Of a DNA stretch of 64,000 nt, positions 44,246 to 54,608 are shown piece by piece. The DNA comes from Methylococcales bacterium (GTDB lineage Bacteria > Pseudomonadota > Gammaproteobacteria > Methylococcales > Methylomonadaceae), in NCBI GenBank assembly GCA_028712795.1, contig JAQTPT010000001.1, positions 1 to 64,000 on the forward strand. The letters run 5' to 3'. The notes under the pieces were generated by a model, which saw only the letters and a list, made by a program, of their open reading frames with translations, had not been told where the DNA came from and did not search any database. Position numbers and translations under genes: made by a program. Numbering within the stretch: position 1 is the stretch's first letter; every line of letters begins with the position of its first letter.

Positions 44246-46261
44246 TCATGTGCTTTCCTCCTGGAGCGGCAATGTGAAATAAAATGTAGCGCCTTCATCG
44301 ACCTTGCCCTCCGCCCATACCCGCCCGCCATGACGTGTGATGATGCGCTTTACAATGGCAAGACCAATCCCTGTCCCCTCGAATTCCGCAACGCCATGCA
44401 AACGCTGAAACACGCCAAACAGCTTGCCGGCATACTGCATATCGAAACCCGCGCCGTTGTCCCTGACGAAGTAAATATTTTCCGCGCCCTCGGTATGTCC
44501 TCCCACCTCGATTAGCGCCGCATCCTTGGGCCGGGTGAACTTGATGGCATTGCCCAGCAGGTTGACCCAAACCTGGTGTAGCATGGACGGATCTTCATGG
44601 CAAAGCGGAAGGGGTTTGATCTCAATGACGAGTTCACGCCCGGCAAAGCTCGGCTTGAGTTCCTCGAACACAGCATGTACCAATTTCTCCATATTGACTT
44701 TCGATACCGATAGCTCCAATCGCTCCGTGCGTGAGATGGCCAGGATGTCATCGATGAGCTGGCTCATCTTCTTCGTGTTGTCCCGTACCACATTCAAATA
44801 GCGCTTGCCTTCATCATCCAGCTTGTCTTCGTAGCGTTTCAGCACCTGCTGCGAAAATCCGTCGATGGCCCGAAGCGGCACGCGCAGGTCGTGGGAGATT
44901 GAATAGGCAAACCCTTCCAGCTCCTTGTCGGCGGTTTCCAGTAGGCTGGTGCGTTCCCGTACCAGTTCTTCCAGCTGTTCATGGTATTTACGCAATTCTT
45001 CTTCTGCCCGCTTGCGCTCGGTGATGTCGCGTGCCGCGGCAAATACGCCCGCCACCTCGCCCTTGTCGTTGAGGTACACGCTGGCGTTGTAGAGCACTTC
45101 CTTTACCCTACCGGAAACGTGACGCAGGGTCAGCGGATAGTCCGTAACAAACCCCTTGGCAAACACTTCTTGATAGCCTGAACGCGCCTTGTCCGGCTCG
45201 GTGAAATACTCCGAGAAGTCGCTGCCGACCAGTGTTTCGCGGGCAACCCCCGTAGCCTGCGCCGCCGCCTCGTTTACGTCGGTGATCTTGCCCTCCGCGC
45301 TGATGGTCACCAGCGGATCCAGGCTCGCTTCGATCAGGCTGCGTGCATATTTCGATGCGGAGCGTCGCTCTTCCTCGGCTCGTTCGCGTTGGACATCAGC
45401 CTCATAAAGCTTTCCCGCATTCCACAGGATCAAGGCGCCCAGGCCGGCTAAGCTGGCTGCCGTAAACAGCGCCAATCCAAAAGCCTCGCTGAAATAGCCG
45501 GCGCCATAACCTTGCTGGATCAACCAGCCTGTCGCCAGGGTGAACCCGATCGCCGCAGGCAACAGACTCCTCACAGTGACGCCTGCGGCGCTGTCGCTGG
45601 TCATGAAGCGCCGGAATGGATAATCGGGGCGCGCATTCACAATTCCCAGAGCAAGCAGTACAAAGACCACCGCCGTATTTAGCGCCATTGGCGTGTAATG
45701 TAGCTTCATCCGCAAAAATTCATCGATGTCATAGCCATAGCCGATGAGCGCAGACCCGGCCGCCACGATAGGCACCAGGGTTAGCACATGAATCGCCACA
45801 ATCAGGCTGTCATTCCCCAGACTCAACAGCAACAGGGCGGCGCTCAGCGCGGCAAAACCGAGGGCTGTGTTAATGGCCATTCTTCCAGGGATATCGCCCG
45901 GAAGATTCGTTATTTCCTGGATCAGCAACTGGTCTATGCCAAAATCCACTCCGCTCAGGTATTCCCCAAGCGTCAGCAGGCCAAGCACCAACACCACGCC
46001 TGCGCAGATTTGCGAAACAAGCCCTAACAGCGTGCCTTGACCGCCGCTCTGGATCCCCCATAGCGCAACGCCGGACAGGATGAATCCGAATGCGGTATTT
46101 ACCTTCATGGCAGTTAACCCCGGAAGCAGGCTTTTGAGTATATCCAGGTCGAACAGCCAGCCGGCAAGTACGAGCACGCCCACAGTAACCGCAAACATGG
46201 CTACCGCTGGCGTAACGCATTCAAATAACCAGTACGGGCGATGCTGTCCAGAAGAGTTCAT
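44246..46261 (-). CDS. Membrane sensor histidine kinase with an N-terminal multi-helix domain
   Basis: This 671 aa kinase begins with eight or so membrane helices (about 10-290), then PAS (about 300-430), coiled-coil linker, HisKA (SHDLRVPLRAIDGF) and HATPase (NLLGNAIKFT, DNGAGFDM, GTGIGLAI). From the PAS domain on it is nearly the same as the kinase at 42390, also in DNA, while the membrane part is unrelated. The membrane sensor is not a named family that I can place with certainty. I chose the ATG at 46261; a GTG at 46273 is in frame. No partner regulator follows, so it may share the one at 41920. Confidence 0.85.
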   Translation of the reverse strand: MNSSGQHRPYWLFECVTPAVAMFAVTVGVLVLAGWLFDLDILKSLLPGLTAMKVNTAFGFILSGVALWGIQSGGQGTLLGLVSQICAGVVLVLGLLTLGEYLSGVDFGIDQLLIQEITNLPGDIPGRMAINTALGFAALSAALLLLSLGNDSLIVAIHVLTLVPIVAAGSALIGYGYDIDEFLRMKLHYTPMALNTAVVFVLLALGIVNARPDYPFRRFMTSDSAAGVTVRSLLPAAIGFTLATGWLIQQGYGAGYFSEAFGLALFTAASLAGLGALILWNAGKLYEADVQRERAEEERRSASKYARSLIEASLDPLVTISAEGKITDVNEAAAQATGVARETLVGSDFSEYFTEPDKARSGYQEVFAKGFVTDYPLTLRHVSGRVKEVLYNASVYLNDKGEVAGVFAAARDITERKRAEEELRKYHEQLEELVRERTSLLETADKELEGFAYSISHDLRVPLRAIDGFSQQVLKRYEDKLDDEGKRYLNVVRDNTKKMSQLIDDILAISRTERLELSVSKVNMEKLVHAVFEELKPSFAGRELVIEIKPLPLCHEDPSMLHQVWVNLLGNAIKFTRPKDAALIEVGGHTEGAENIYFVRDNGAGFDMQYAGKLFGVFQRLHGVAEFEGTGIGLAIVKRIITRHGGRVWAEGKVDEGATFYFTLPLQEEST

Positions 46262-46273
46262 GCTGTGTCTCAC

Positions 46274-46611
46274 GTGACTTACAGTTTACTGTTAAAAACT
46301 TTTGAGTTGCGCACCTTTATCAGGCGTTGTCGTGATTAGTAGCCCGAGCATCGCGCCATCACCCTGATGAAAGGGTTTTTCGCCGGTGCGGGATTGAGCC
46401 AGGCATTAATGAAGCTTTTTCGTGCGATAAAAATAGCAGATATATTCAATCAGGATTTTCGTTGCAAACGGTAATCCATAAAACTCAAGGTGTCAACGCC
46501 TAATGAATTTCAATCTCCCCCTATCTTGAATAAACGGCAGAGGGGAAGGAAGTTGAAAACCGGCCCGGGTCGAAGCCGTGGTCAAAATGCGTAGAAACTT
46601 TTCCGGTTTTT
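46274..46611. other. Intergenic, no gene seen
   Basis: This gap holds the upstream region of the kinase and the downstream flank of the gnd relic. I find no coding frame, RNA gene or convincing hairpin. Confidence 0.4.
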
Positions 46612-46623
46612 CAAGTTATGAGC

Positions 46624-46766
46624 GTCAAAAATGAATACGCCAACGCTGACGAGAAGACCGGGATAGGGATGCCGAGTTGGATGCCTAGAATTACCGCTTG
46701 GCGTCAGCCGGGTCCAAGGTTTTGACCCATCACGGCCAGACCGGTTAAACCAATATTTGCTTTCAT
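46624..46766 (-). pseudogene. Relic of a second 6-phosphogluconate dehydrogenase gene
   Basis: From ATG at 46766 the frame reads MKANIGLTGLAVMGQNL, the N-terminus of decarboxylating, full-length GND proteins, then GPG and TGA, then RQAVILGIQLGIPIPVFSSA and LAYSF, which matches the C-terminal part of the same family (LGIP.P..SSALAY). About 380 codons between these pieces are missing. An AAGG ribosome site remains before the ATG. It lies downstream of opcA on the same strand, so the operon once ended with, or was followed by, this gene. Confidence 0.75.
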
Positions 46767-46815
46767 GTTTGCCTTGTGATCGTTGTTTATGTATTGTGCC
46801 GTAAATTCTTTATTT

Positions 46816-47958
46816 CTATTTTTGAAAAACCGCACTCATGGCGTTGGACGCCTTAAGGGCGTCTTCAAAAATCTTTTCACGGGTCCGGTGAGCTAATTGG
46901 GCGGAGATTAAAGTCGCTCTGGAGGGAATGTGGGCTGAAAATACCCTGGATGGGACAGTAGAAAGCGATTCGACAATGCCGATACGATCCCGGTCCAAAC
47001 GTTCAAAACAAAGGCGGCCGGGTCTGTCTGCCTGGCTCCAGTCGAATAATAACTGATAGAACAGTGGCTCACCGGCAGGTAATCGTTTAGCAATGATTTT
47101 AATTTCTCTCTTGTGTGATTGAAAACGCCAAACCAATTCAGAGTCTGATAATTGTTTTCCATCAATTGCTTTCCATTGCAATCGGCTAGCTAACCATCCA
47201 ACCAATACCCATGACATCGCCAAGGCATGTGGGCCGTGTTCAATTTCAATTAAATTTAAAGAATTTAGCGCATCGGGGGCCGTTTGCGGATCCAGCACCT
47301 GGCTAATCAATTTGCGCCAGTTGGCGATGCGTCGCCAAGCGAGGTTATGTACTACTTGTGAATCCTGTTGTGCAGCCACCCAACGGGTCATGGAGGCAAC
47401 TCCCTTGGCGGGGTTGGCCCAACCCATATTGTCGTAAATGATTTGGTTAGCCAATTCAGCCAGTTGAAAGAAGATTTCACCTGCGTCCGGCGGTGGCAGG
47501 CGAGACGCCCACCATAAAGTAGTCGGTAAATCGCCTATAAGATGCGAGCGCGCCATTGATGGCAATCGATCAACAGCTTCAGGCGCGGCAATCGCATCAA
47601 TCCTTTCAGCACATACCTGCCAGCCCTCATTGAATTCGGTGTAATAAATGCTTACTTGAGACTCGATGCTGCCCTTTCCTGGCTTACAGTTGCTGATCAG
47701 CAAAAGCACTCGCGCCGGATGGATGTCAACTATAGCCGGGATTTCCTGGCTAATGAGATCAGCTTCCTCTTTCGTGTCGCAGTAGATAATCAAATTGGAC
47801 ATGCAGGCACGCATGACAGTGTGACCGCCACTGACATCTTGATGAAATTCTGACCACAGCATTCTTAACGCGACATCAATGCCTGCAATACTCACCCGCT
47901 TAGGCTGAGTATTTAGCATTTTATTGGTGTTGGCAGCATCGATCATAACATTCGCCAT
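46816..47958 (-). CDS. opcA: OpcA-like glucose-6-phosphate dehydrogenase assembly protein
   Basis: This 380 aa protein matches the OpcA family, which activates or assembles G6PDH in cyanobacteria and actinobacteria. Visible features are MRACMSNLIIYC near residue 50, HPARVLLL, the LPTTLWWASRLPP segment (about 163-175) and a region with LSWVLVGWLASRL-type hydrophobicity (here AMSWVLVGWLASRLQW). Its start overlaps the zwf end by 16 bp, which supports a joint role. OpcA is rare in gammaproteobacteria outside methanotrophs in my knowledge. Confidence 0.85.
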   Translation of the reverse strand: MANVMIDAANTNKMLNTQPKRVSIAGIDVALRMLWSEFHQDVSGGHTVMRACMSNLIIYCDTKEEADLISQEIPAIVDIHPARVLLLISNCKPGKGSIESQVSIYYTEFNEGWQVCAERIDAIAAPEAVDRLPSMARSHLIGDLPTTLWWASRLPPPDAGEIFFQLAELANQIIYDNMGWANPAKGVASMTRWVAAQQDSQVVHNLAWRRIANWRKLISQVLDPQTAPDALNSLNLIEIEHGPHALAMSWVLVGWLASRLQWKAIDGKQLSDSELVWRFQSHKREIKIIAKRLPAGEPLFYQLLFDWSQADRPGRLCFERLDRDRIGIVESLSTVPSRVFSAHIPSRATLISAQLAHRTREKIFEDALKASNAMSAVFQK

Positions 47959-49487
47959 TTTCTGTTATCCGATTCAATCAGCCTATCGGCTTCCAGCGGC
48001 CCCCATGTACCTGCGCCGTACTCCGGTATCCAACGGGTGCGGCTGCTAGCCCAGGTGTTCAGAATGTTGTCCACCCATGCCCAGGATGACTCAACGGCAT
48101 CGCGGCGCATAAATAATGTGGCATCGCCAGCCATCACATCCAATAACAGCCGTTCATAGGCTTCGGGCGATTGTTCACCAAAGGTGGAACCATACCTGAA
48201 ATCCATTTTTACCGGAAAAATTTTAAGCTTCGCTCCTGGCAATTTGGTGGCAATACGTAACGACAAACCTTCATTCGGTTGAATGCTCAGCGCCAACACA
48301 TTCGGTTCCAAGGGCTGATCATGGTCTGCGTTGAATAAAATGGGTGGAACGCTTTTAAACTGGATGGCAATTTCACTGGCCCGCTTGGGCATGCGCTTGC
48401 CTGTGCGAATGTAAAAAGGAACACCGGCCCAACGCCAATTATCGATAAACAACTTTAATGCGACATAGGTTTCGGTGACTGAATCCTGGGCTACACCCTC
48501 TTCGCGGCGATAACTGGGAACATCCTCGCCGTGGTGAAAACCTGGACCATATTGGGCTCTAACCACATACTGATCAAAATTCTCACTGGTGATGGGGCGT
48601 AAACAATTCAAAATATCCTGGCGATGATCGCGAATCACATCTGCATCCATAATCCAGGGCGGTTCCATGGCGATCAGAGTCAGCAACTGCAGGATGTGAT
48701 TCTGAATCATGTCCCGTAAAGCACCGGCTTTATCGTAATAGCCGGCACGGGTTCCGACGCCTTCTTCCTCAGCGACCGTAATTTGTACATGATCGATATG
48801 CTTGGAATTCCACAAGGGCTCAAAAATCGCGTTGCCGAAGCGCATGGCCAGGATGTTCTGGACGGTTTCCTTGCCAAGATAATGATCGATACGATATATC
48901 TGTTGTTCATCGAAATTTTCGGACAGTGTGGCATTCACTTTTCGCGCGCTTTCAAGATCACGGCCGATGGGCTTTTCGACAATAATCCGGGAAAACGGGC
49001 TGTGTCCATCAACCGGCATGACTAAGCCTGCAGCCTTAAGTTGGCAGACGCAGGTTTCGATAAAGGCGGGCGGTATGGCAAGATAAAACACGCGATTGCC
49101 GGGAATGCCGAAATTGGCGTCGATTTCATCCAAGCGCTGTTTGAGCTGCTTATAGGCTTCCGGGTTATCCAGGGAACCTTCCAAATAATGCAGGCGTGGC
49201 TCAAAGTCGGCCCAAAAAGCCGGTTCCAGGGATTGTCTGGAAAACTGCTCAATTCCTCTGCGTGCGAAATCGCGATAACTCGCATTGTCCATCTTCTCAA
49301 TGGCAAAGCCCAACACTGCAAAGTTAGCTGGTAATTCACCGTCCAAGGCCTGATTAAACACCGCTGGCAACAGTTTGCGCCGCGATAGGTCGCCACCGCC
49401 ACCGAATATAACCAGAGTACAGGGTTGCGGGGCATGTGCAATGTTGATACCTGCAGTCAGTGGGTTATTGTATTGTTTATCGGGCAC
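47943..49487 (-). CDS. zwf: Glucose-6-phosphate 1-dehydrogenase
   Basis: This 514 aa enzyme oxidises glucose-6-phosphate to 6-phosphogluconolactone with NADP or NAD. Motifs: FGGGGDLSRRKLLPA (coenzyme loop, G-x-x-G-D-L-x-x-R-K), VEKPIGRDLESA, the active-site RIDHYLGKETVQN with catalytic His, and the KRMPKRASEI substrate loop. It is normal in length. It sits between pgi and opcA in the order gnd-pgi-zwf-opcA, the oxidative pentose phosphate branch used for the cyclic RuMP pathway in methanotrophs. Confidence 0.96.
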   Translation of the reverse strand: MPDKQYNNPLTAGINIAHAPQPCTLVIFGGGGDLSRRKLLPAVFNQALDGELPANFAVLGFAIEKMDNASYRDFARRGIEQFSRQSLEPAFWADFEPRLHYLEGSLDNPEAYKQLKQRLDEIDANFGIPGNRVFYLAIPPAFIETCVCQLKAAGLVMPVDGHSPFSRIIVEKPIGRDLESARKVNATLSENFDEQQIYRIDHYLGKETVQNILAMRFGNAIFEPLWNSKHIDHVQITVAEEEGVGTRAGYYDKAGALRDMIQNHILQLLTLIAMEPPWIMDADVIRDHRQDILNCLRPITSENFDQYVVRAQYGPGFHHGEDVPSYRREEGVAQDSVTETYVALKLFIDNWRWAGVPFYIRTGKRMPKRASEIAIQFKSVPPILFNADHDQPLEPNVLALSIQPNEGLSLRIATKLPGAKLKIFPVKMDFRYGSTFGEQSPEAYERLLLDVMAGDATLFMRRDAVESSWAWVDNILNTWASSRTRWIPEYGAGTWGPLEADRLIESDNRKWRML

Positions 49488-49532
49488 GGAGACTCTCCAA
49501 TAGTGGTGTCGAAATTAGTTGATGGTGGCTGT

Positions 49533-51146
49533 TCATAAAGACTGTACCGGTTCGGCCAAATCTGTCCGGTATCTCACCATGATTTCGCCGGGTCTGTGCA
49601 AATCGCCCTGCAGGATAAGTCCACGGTGATTGATGGCCATGTGGCGGACTATTTTGTATACCGTTTCGACTTGATCCGGGGTGTGGACTTTTTCGGCCAA
49701 AGCCTCAAGAGATAAAGGCTCCGGGGTTTCCCTCAGCACCTTGACTATAAATTGCTGGAGCGCCAAAAATTGTGTAGCGGCTTTTTTACCCGCTTCCACG
49801 CCGGGTTGGTGATAGGCATTGATGTTGATTAAATTTGCATACAATCCCACTGCACGCTCATAGAGGGCGATTAGGGCGCCAATATTGAGTGCGTCGACCC
49901 GCTCGAGTGAAATGGTTAGTGATGCCCGTCCATTTTCAAATAATGCTTCCCGGGTGCCTTGTAAACACCCAAACAGGAAGTCGCCTGACGTTGCATCGGG
50001 CTCGATCTCGATTGACGGACCCTTGCGGTCTTCTAAAACTTCAATAAAAGTTGCAAAGAAATTACCCACACCTTCCCTAAGCTGCTGTACATACGCGTGC
50101 TGGTCTGTAGAGCCTTTATTGCCGTATACGGTGATGCCTTGATGGACAGTATTGCCGTCCAAGTCAAATTCTTTGCCCAAAGACTCCATGACTAACTGTT
50201 GCAGGTAGCGCGAGAATAACAATAGACTATCTTTGTACGGCAAGATCACCATGTCTTTTTCGCCTTTCCCATCGCCTGCGGCATACCAGGATAAGGCAAG
50301 CAAGGCTGCCGGGTTATTCTTGAAATCCGGAGTTCGCGTAGCCTCATCCATGATATTGGCGCCTTTCAGCATGGACTTGATATCAATCCCTATTAAAGCC
50401 GCCGAGAGCAAGCCCACCGGTGATAATTCTGATGTGCGTCCTCCCACCCAATCGAAAATCGGCAACTTCGCTAACCAGCGATCACATTGCTCTTGTTCAT
50501 CCATTTTGCTGCCGGCCATGGTTAAGGCGACGGCATAATCGGGAAAATGCAAACCCAATCCGGTATAGGCATGCTTGACTTCCAATAAACCGTTGCGGGT
50601 TTCTGAGGTGCCGCCGGATTTGCTGATAACGATAACCAGGGTCGTTTTCAATTTATCTTTAATGCGCGTCAGAATACGGTCTATTCCCGCCGGATCGGTA
50701 TTGTCCATAAAATGGATGGTTAGTGGTTGAATATCCGGGCTGATCGCATCCGACACAAACTGAGGACCTAAGGCAGAGCCACCAATACCAATAGAAATGA
50801 TGTCTGTAAACTGCAGCTCATAAGGCGGATGAATAATGCCATGATGCACCCTTCGTACAAAATCATCGATTTGTATCAAGGTCGTTTCAATTTCCTTTTT
50901 GAACTGGGCAGGCGCCAAATCCGGATTGCGCAACCAATAGTGGCCCACCATCCTGTTTTCGTCGGGGTTGGCAATGGCGCCGGCCTCCAATTCAGCCATA
51001 TCTTTAGAAGCCTTGATAAATTTAGGTTCTAATTCCGCGAGTAGTTCATCTGTAAAAAACATCCGGCTGATATCCAGATAAAATCCTAAACCATCGTGAA
51101 AATACAGCCAATCTTGATAACGTTGCCAGAGTTTTTTAGAAGTCAT
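49533..51146 (-). CDS. pgi: Glucose-6-phosphate isomerase
   Basis: This 537 aa enzyme interconverts glucose- and fructose-6-phosphate. It has [18 protein letters not shown] (phosphate-binding), [40 protein letters not shown], and [11 protein letters not shown] with the ring-opening His. Residues match the class with a C-terminal extension (about 480-537) found in cyanobacterial-type enzymes. It lies 30 bp after gnd and 45 bp before zwf. Confidence 0.94.
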   Translation of the reverse strand: MTSKKLWQRYQDWLYFHDGLGFYLDISRMFFTDELLAELEPKFIKASKDMAELEAGAIANPDENRMVGHYWLRNPDLAPAQFKKEIETTLIQIDDFVRRVHHGIIHPPYELQFTDIISIGIGGSALGPQFVSDAISPDIQPLTIHFMDNTDPAGIDRILTRIKDKLKTTLVIVISKSGGTSETRNGLLEVKHAYTGLGLHFPDYAVALTMAGSKMDEQEQCDRWLAKLPIFDWVGGRTSELSPVGLLSAALIGIDIKSMLKGANIMDEATRTPDFKNNPAALLALSWYAAGDGKGEKDMVILPYKDSLLLFSRYLQQLVMESLGKEFDLDGNTVHQGITVYGNKGSTDQHAYVQQLREGVGNFFATFIEVLEDRKGPSIEIEPDATSGDFLFGCLQGTREALFENGRASLTISLERVDALNIGALIALYERAVGLYANLININAYHQPGVEAGKKAATQFLALQQFIVKVLRETPEPLSLEALAEKVHTPDQVETVYKIVRHMAINHRGLILQGDLHRPGEIMVRYRTDLAEPVQSL

Positions 51147-51176
51147 TTTTATAAAAGAAAAAGTTGGTTCAGAAAT

Positions 51177-52157
51177 TCAGCTCAATTTTTTTTCGATATG
51201 CCCACCGAATTTTTTGCGCATCGCAGAAATCATCTTGTCGGAAAAGGTGTTTTGTTGCCGCGAACGGAATCTCGCATACAAAGCTGCTGTTAATACATGC
51301 GCGGGAACTGCTTCGTCGATGGCTGCCTGGACTGTCCAGCGGCCTTCGCCAGAATCATCCACATAGCCTGTGTACGTTAAGAGGTCAGGATCTTCTACTA
51401 ATGCAGTAGCCGTTAGATCCAATAGCCAGGAGCTGACCACACTGCCGCGTCGCCAGACCTCGGCTATATCAGTAAGATTCAGGTTATAGCGCAGATTCCC
51501 GGGGAGTAATTCCGAGTTGGCATTGCGCATAATGTCGAAGCCTTCGGCATACGCCATCATCATGCCGTACTCAATGCCGTTATGGATCATCTTTACAAAA
51601 TGCCCCGAGCCGGCAGGGCCGCAATGTGCATAGCCTTGCTCAACAGTATTTGGCGTATCTGACCTGCCTGGCGTGATTTCGATGTCGCCTTTGCCAGGCG
51701 CCAAGGTTTTAAAAATAGGATCAAGCAAGTTAATTGCGCTTTCCGGACCGCCAATCATCAGGCAGTAGCCTCTTTCAACCCCCCATATCCCCCCGCTGGT
51801 GCCAACATCGACGTATCGAATGCCTTTTTCAGCCAATAGCTCTGCACGGCGCACATCGTCTTTATAAAAAGAATTGCCACCGTCCACAATTATGTCGCCG
51901 CTGTCCAATAGCTCTGCAACGCCCATTACCGTGGATTCGGTAAGTTCGCCGGCCGGCACCATGCACCAAACGACACGAGGCGCCTTCAGTTTTGCCACGA
52001 AGTCTTGCAAACTGTTTGCACCCTCCGCACCTTCTATGACTAACGCATCCACGTTTGTACTATTCACGTCAAACCCCACGCAGTGATGTCCACCCGCCAT
52101 TAAGCGTCTGACCATATTCGCGCCCATTCTGCCCAAACCTACCATACCTATTTGCAT
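51177..52157 (-). CDS. gnd: 6-phosphogluconate dehydrogenase, decarboxylating, short (YqeC/GndA) type
   Basis: This 326 aa enzyme makes ribulose-5-phosphate, CO2 and reduced coenzyme. The N-terminal Rossmann fold starts [24 protein letters not shown]. Later come [36 protein letters not shown] and the active-site stretch [23 protein letters not shown] with Lys and Asn. The 320-330 aa length and this motif order mark the short, usually NAD-linked group. The relic at 46624 belongs to the long group, so the two were not redundant copies. It is the first gene of the operon. Confidence 0.95.
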   Translation of the reverse strand: MQIGMVGLGRMGANMVRRLMAGGHHCVGFDVNSTNVDALVIEGAEGANSLQDFVAKLKAPRVVWCMVPAGELTESTVMGVAELLDSGDIIVDGGNSFYKDDVRRAELLAEKGIRYVDVGTSGGIWGVERGYCLMIGGPESAINLLDPIFKTLAPGKGDIEITPGRSDTPNTVEQGYAHCGPAGSGHFVKMIHNGIEYGMMMAYAEGFDIMRNANSELLPGNLRYNLNLTDIAEVWRRGSVVSSWLLDLTATALVEDPDLLTYTGYVDDSGEGRWTVQAAIDEAVPAHVLTAALYARFRSRQQNTFSDKMISAMRKKFGGHIEKKLS

Positions 52158-52746
52158 CGTTTTCTCATTGTTAAGCCTATGAATGGTTAATTTTGTTAAA
52201 TAACATCATTAATAAAAACACTTGAATTATTGTTTCAAAATGGATTCAGCCCAGCCGGTAAAAAATATGGCTGAATAGCTTTTGCCTGTCCGTAACCTCA
52301 ATAAAAGATTTTGCGCAAAAAAAGCGTCCTATTTAAAATAAGCCTTGCTTGATATTAAAAGCAAAACCAATGCCATTTAAATTTATAATTTAAAACCAAT
52401 GTATTAAAGCTATTTTTCTTGTTCATCCAGCTACTGTCCGCACTAAAATATGGCAAAATGCCAGATATTGCACAGTAGTGGATATTAAAGCAGACGCTAA
52501 AGCGTTGTCGCATCAGTTTTCCGGCATAATCCCCAGAGCCCGGTCTTAATGCTCGCATATTCTCGTATTTGTCTTTTTATTTGATAATTATATTTTTGTC
52601 GTGATGACCTTGTTTTTCGTTAACTCATTGGCCGGTGACTTCATCCGCTCAGCGCGCTTTTTCCTGGTTTTTTATGCTCTCCAATCATTAAAAGCACCCA
52701 TCAATTGGTATTTTGGCGTCAGTCAAATTGTTTAACCAAGTACGAT
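52158..52746. other. Intergenic, AT-rich, no gene seen
   Basis: This gap lies upstream of the gnd operon and downstream of the kinase/phosphatase gene. It contains TGGCA-AAA-TGCCA (52451-52463), a short perfect inverted repeat, and is AT-rich near 52200-52420, where the gnd promoter is expected. No convincing RNA gene or protein is visible. Confidence 0.45.
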
Positions 52747-54486
52747 TTATATTCGAACGAGGTAATACAACAAAACCAGATTAGTTAGTAACAGAATAAC
52801 CGACAGGCTTTTCCAAAATAACAAAGGGTTTCGCTCAATCAGAGGTATGGATTCTTTGGCGCTCAGGAATTTGGGATTGGGAGTTGAGAGGTCGTATAAA
52901 AATTCTGATAAATTATCGTAGCGGAATTGAGGATTTATGGAAGTGCCTTTTTTTAACGCGCCATCGATCCAGATCGGAACCATGGCGTTGTTATGAAAAC
53001 TGGGCACATAGTGAAGTTTCGCAAGGTTTATGGCATTGGGCTTTTCCGGCATATCCCGGCCAAAAGGCAGGGCGCCGTTAATCATTTCATAAGTAATAAC
53101 AGCCAATGAAAACAGGTCGGATTTGGCAGTGCCGCGTTGCCCCAGATGATATTCCGGAGCGGTATAGTTTAATGTTCCAAGGAGATTTTCTCCACTGCCA
53201 TGATCGAGCGGGGTGATTTCAGCTATTCCGGCAATTTTAACCGAGCCGAAGTCGATAATTTTAACGGTGCCATTATCATCAATCATGATGTTTTCAGGCT
53301 TTAAATCCTGATGCAACATTTCCATGCGATGAAAAGCGCGCAGTCCTTTAGCGATTTGTTCAACTATTTTCCGGACATCCCGGATGTCAGGCTTGGAGTT
53401 TGCAGCCATCCATTGTCTGAGAGTCCGTCCTTCAATGAATTCGGTGACGTAATAAATGCAGCTTTTTTCCCGATCAGTGACCGTTAGAACCTTCAGTACA
53501 TTTTTGTGATTAATGCGTTTGCCTGCCCATTCTTCAAGCAGAAAATGTTCAATGTAATGGATATCATCGTCATACAGTATTGACGGTGTTTTTAAGATGA
53601 CGTGTAGATTATTTTTAGTATCAAATGCCCGATAAATTTGCGTGCGTTTGCTGGAGTGCAGTTCTGCCTCGATACGATAGCCATCCAGGATCATACCGGG
53701 CTCAAGCGGCGGAGGAAACGGCAGATTGAAATGGCGGAGAATAATTTCGTCTTCCTTGGCTTCAGGCATCTCATCAATTCTGATCAATTGGCAAGTCAGA
53801 TTGTCATCACTTTTATTGGTAATAGCCTGTTGTACGATATGTTCAGCCGTTTTGGTTAAATCCGTACCCTTCTGAAGCAGTTGCTTGATATTTTTTTCAT
53901 CGATGAAATCATGCACCCCGTCTGTCGTCATCAAAAACAGATCGCCTTTTTCTACGGACAGTGATTTGTAATCAACTTCAAGCCGGGGTTCAATACCCAT
54001 CGCCCGGTTAAGATAGTTTTTTTCCCTGGAAACCCAGATCCTGTGATCGCGGGTTATTTGTTCAAAATTACCTTTGCGCAAACGGTAAATTCGGGAATCA
54101 CCGATGTGAAAAATATGGGCCGTAGTTGATTTCAAAATAATGATACTGAGCGTGCTAACCATGCCCTTGTTCGACTCATAGCGGCTCTGTCCCTGACTAT
54201 ATAGCCAGGAGTTGGTTGCAGACAATACCTTTTGTCCGGCCTGTTTGACCGACCATGAATCGGGGGTGCTGTAGTAATCGCTCATGAAGCTAACCACACA
54301 GCAATGGCTTGCCTCTTTTCCGGCATCACTACCGCTCATGCCATCGGCAATCGCAGCGGTGATGCCTTTATAGATAAGCTGGGAATTTTTCGGTATTAAT
54401 GAGCCAAAAAAGTCTTCATTGTCGGGTTTAATGCCTTTGTCACTGGCATAGCCGATGCTGACTTTGAGTTCAGGTGCGGTCATCAT
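52747..54486 (-). CDS. Bifunctional PP2C phosphatase / Ser-Thr protein kinase, membrane-anchored
   Basis: This 579 aa protein has an N-terminal PP2C domain (about 8-240; DNEDFFG, AIADGMSGSDAG, MTTDGVHDFI, SDDNLTC carry the metal-binding Asp residues) and a C-terminal eukaryotic-like kinase domain (about 265-540; HQDLKPENIMIDD catalytic loop, IIDFGSVK as the DFG). One membrane helix ends the protein (about 555-575). The Gly-rich loop of the kinase is poorly conserved. Fusions of this type lie beside nitrate transporter genes in Pseudomonas-like nas loci. It follows narK by 122 bp and may regulate nitrate uptake. Confidence 0.88.
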   Translation of the reverse strand: MMTAPELKVSIGYASDKGIKPDNEDFFGSLIPKNSQLIYKGITAAIADGMSGSDAGKEASHCCVVSFMSDYYSTPDSWSVKQAGQKVLSATNSWLYSQGQSRYESNKGMVSTLSIIILKSTTAHIFHIGDSRIYRLRKGNFEQITRDHRIWVSREKNYLNRAMGIEPRLEVDYKSLSVEKGDLFLMTTDGVHDFIDEKNIKQLLQKGTDLTKTAEHIVQQAITNKSDDNLTCQLIRIDEMPEAKEDEIILRHFNLPFPPPLEPGMILDGYRIEAELHSSKRTQIYRAFDTKNNLHVILKTPSILYDDDIHYIEHFLLEEWAGKRINHKNVLKVLTVTDREKSCIYYVTEFIEGRTLRQWMAANSKPDIRDVRKIVEQIAKGLRAFHRMEMLHQDLKPENIMIDDNGTVKIIDFGSVKIAGIAEITPLDHGSGENLLGTLNYTAPEYHLGQRGTAKSDLFSLAVITYEMINGALPFGRDMPEKPNAINLAKLHYVPSFHNNAMVPIWIDGALKKGTSINPQFRYDNLSEFLYDLSTPNPKFLSAKESIPLIERNPLLFWKSLSVILLLTNLVLLYYLVRI

Positions 54487-54608
54487 GAGATTTGGCAGAG
54501 GCGAGCCTCAAATTCAGTGTAAATGGAAAAGTAATGGCAAAATCAGGGTGAAGGTGAAAAAACTATTCTTTAAGCCGGATCACCCGCTTCGCCTTGTCCT
54601 TTTAACCC

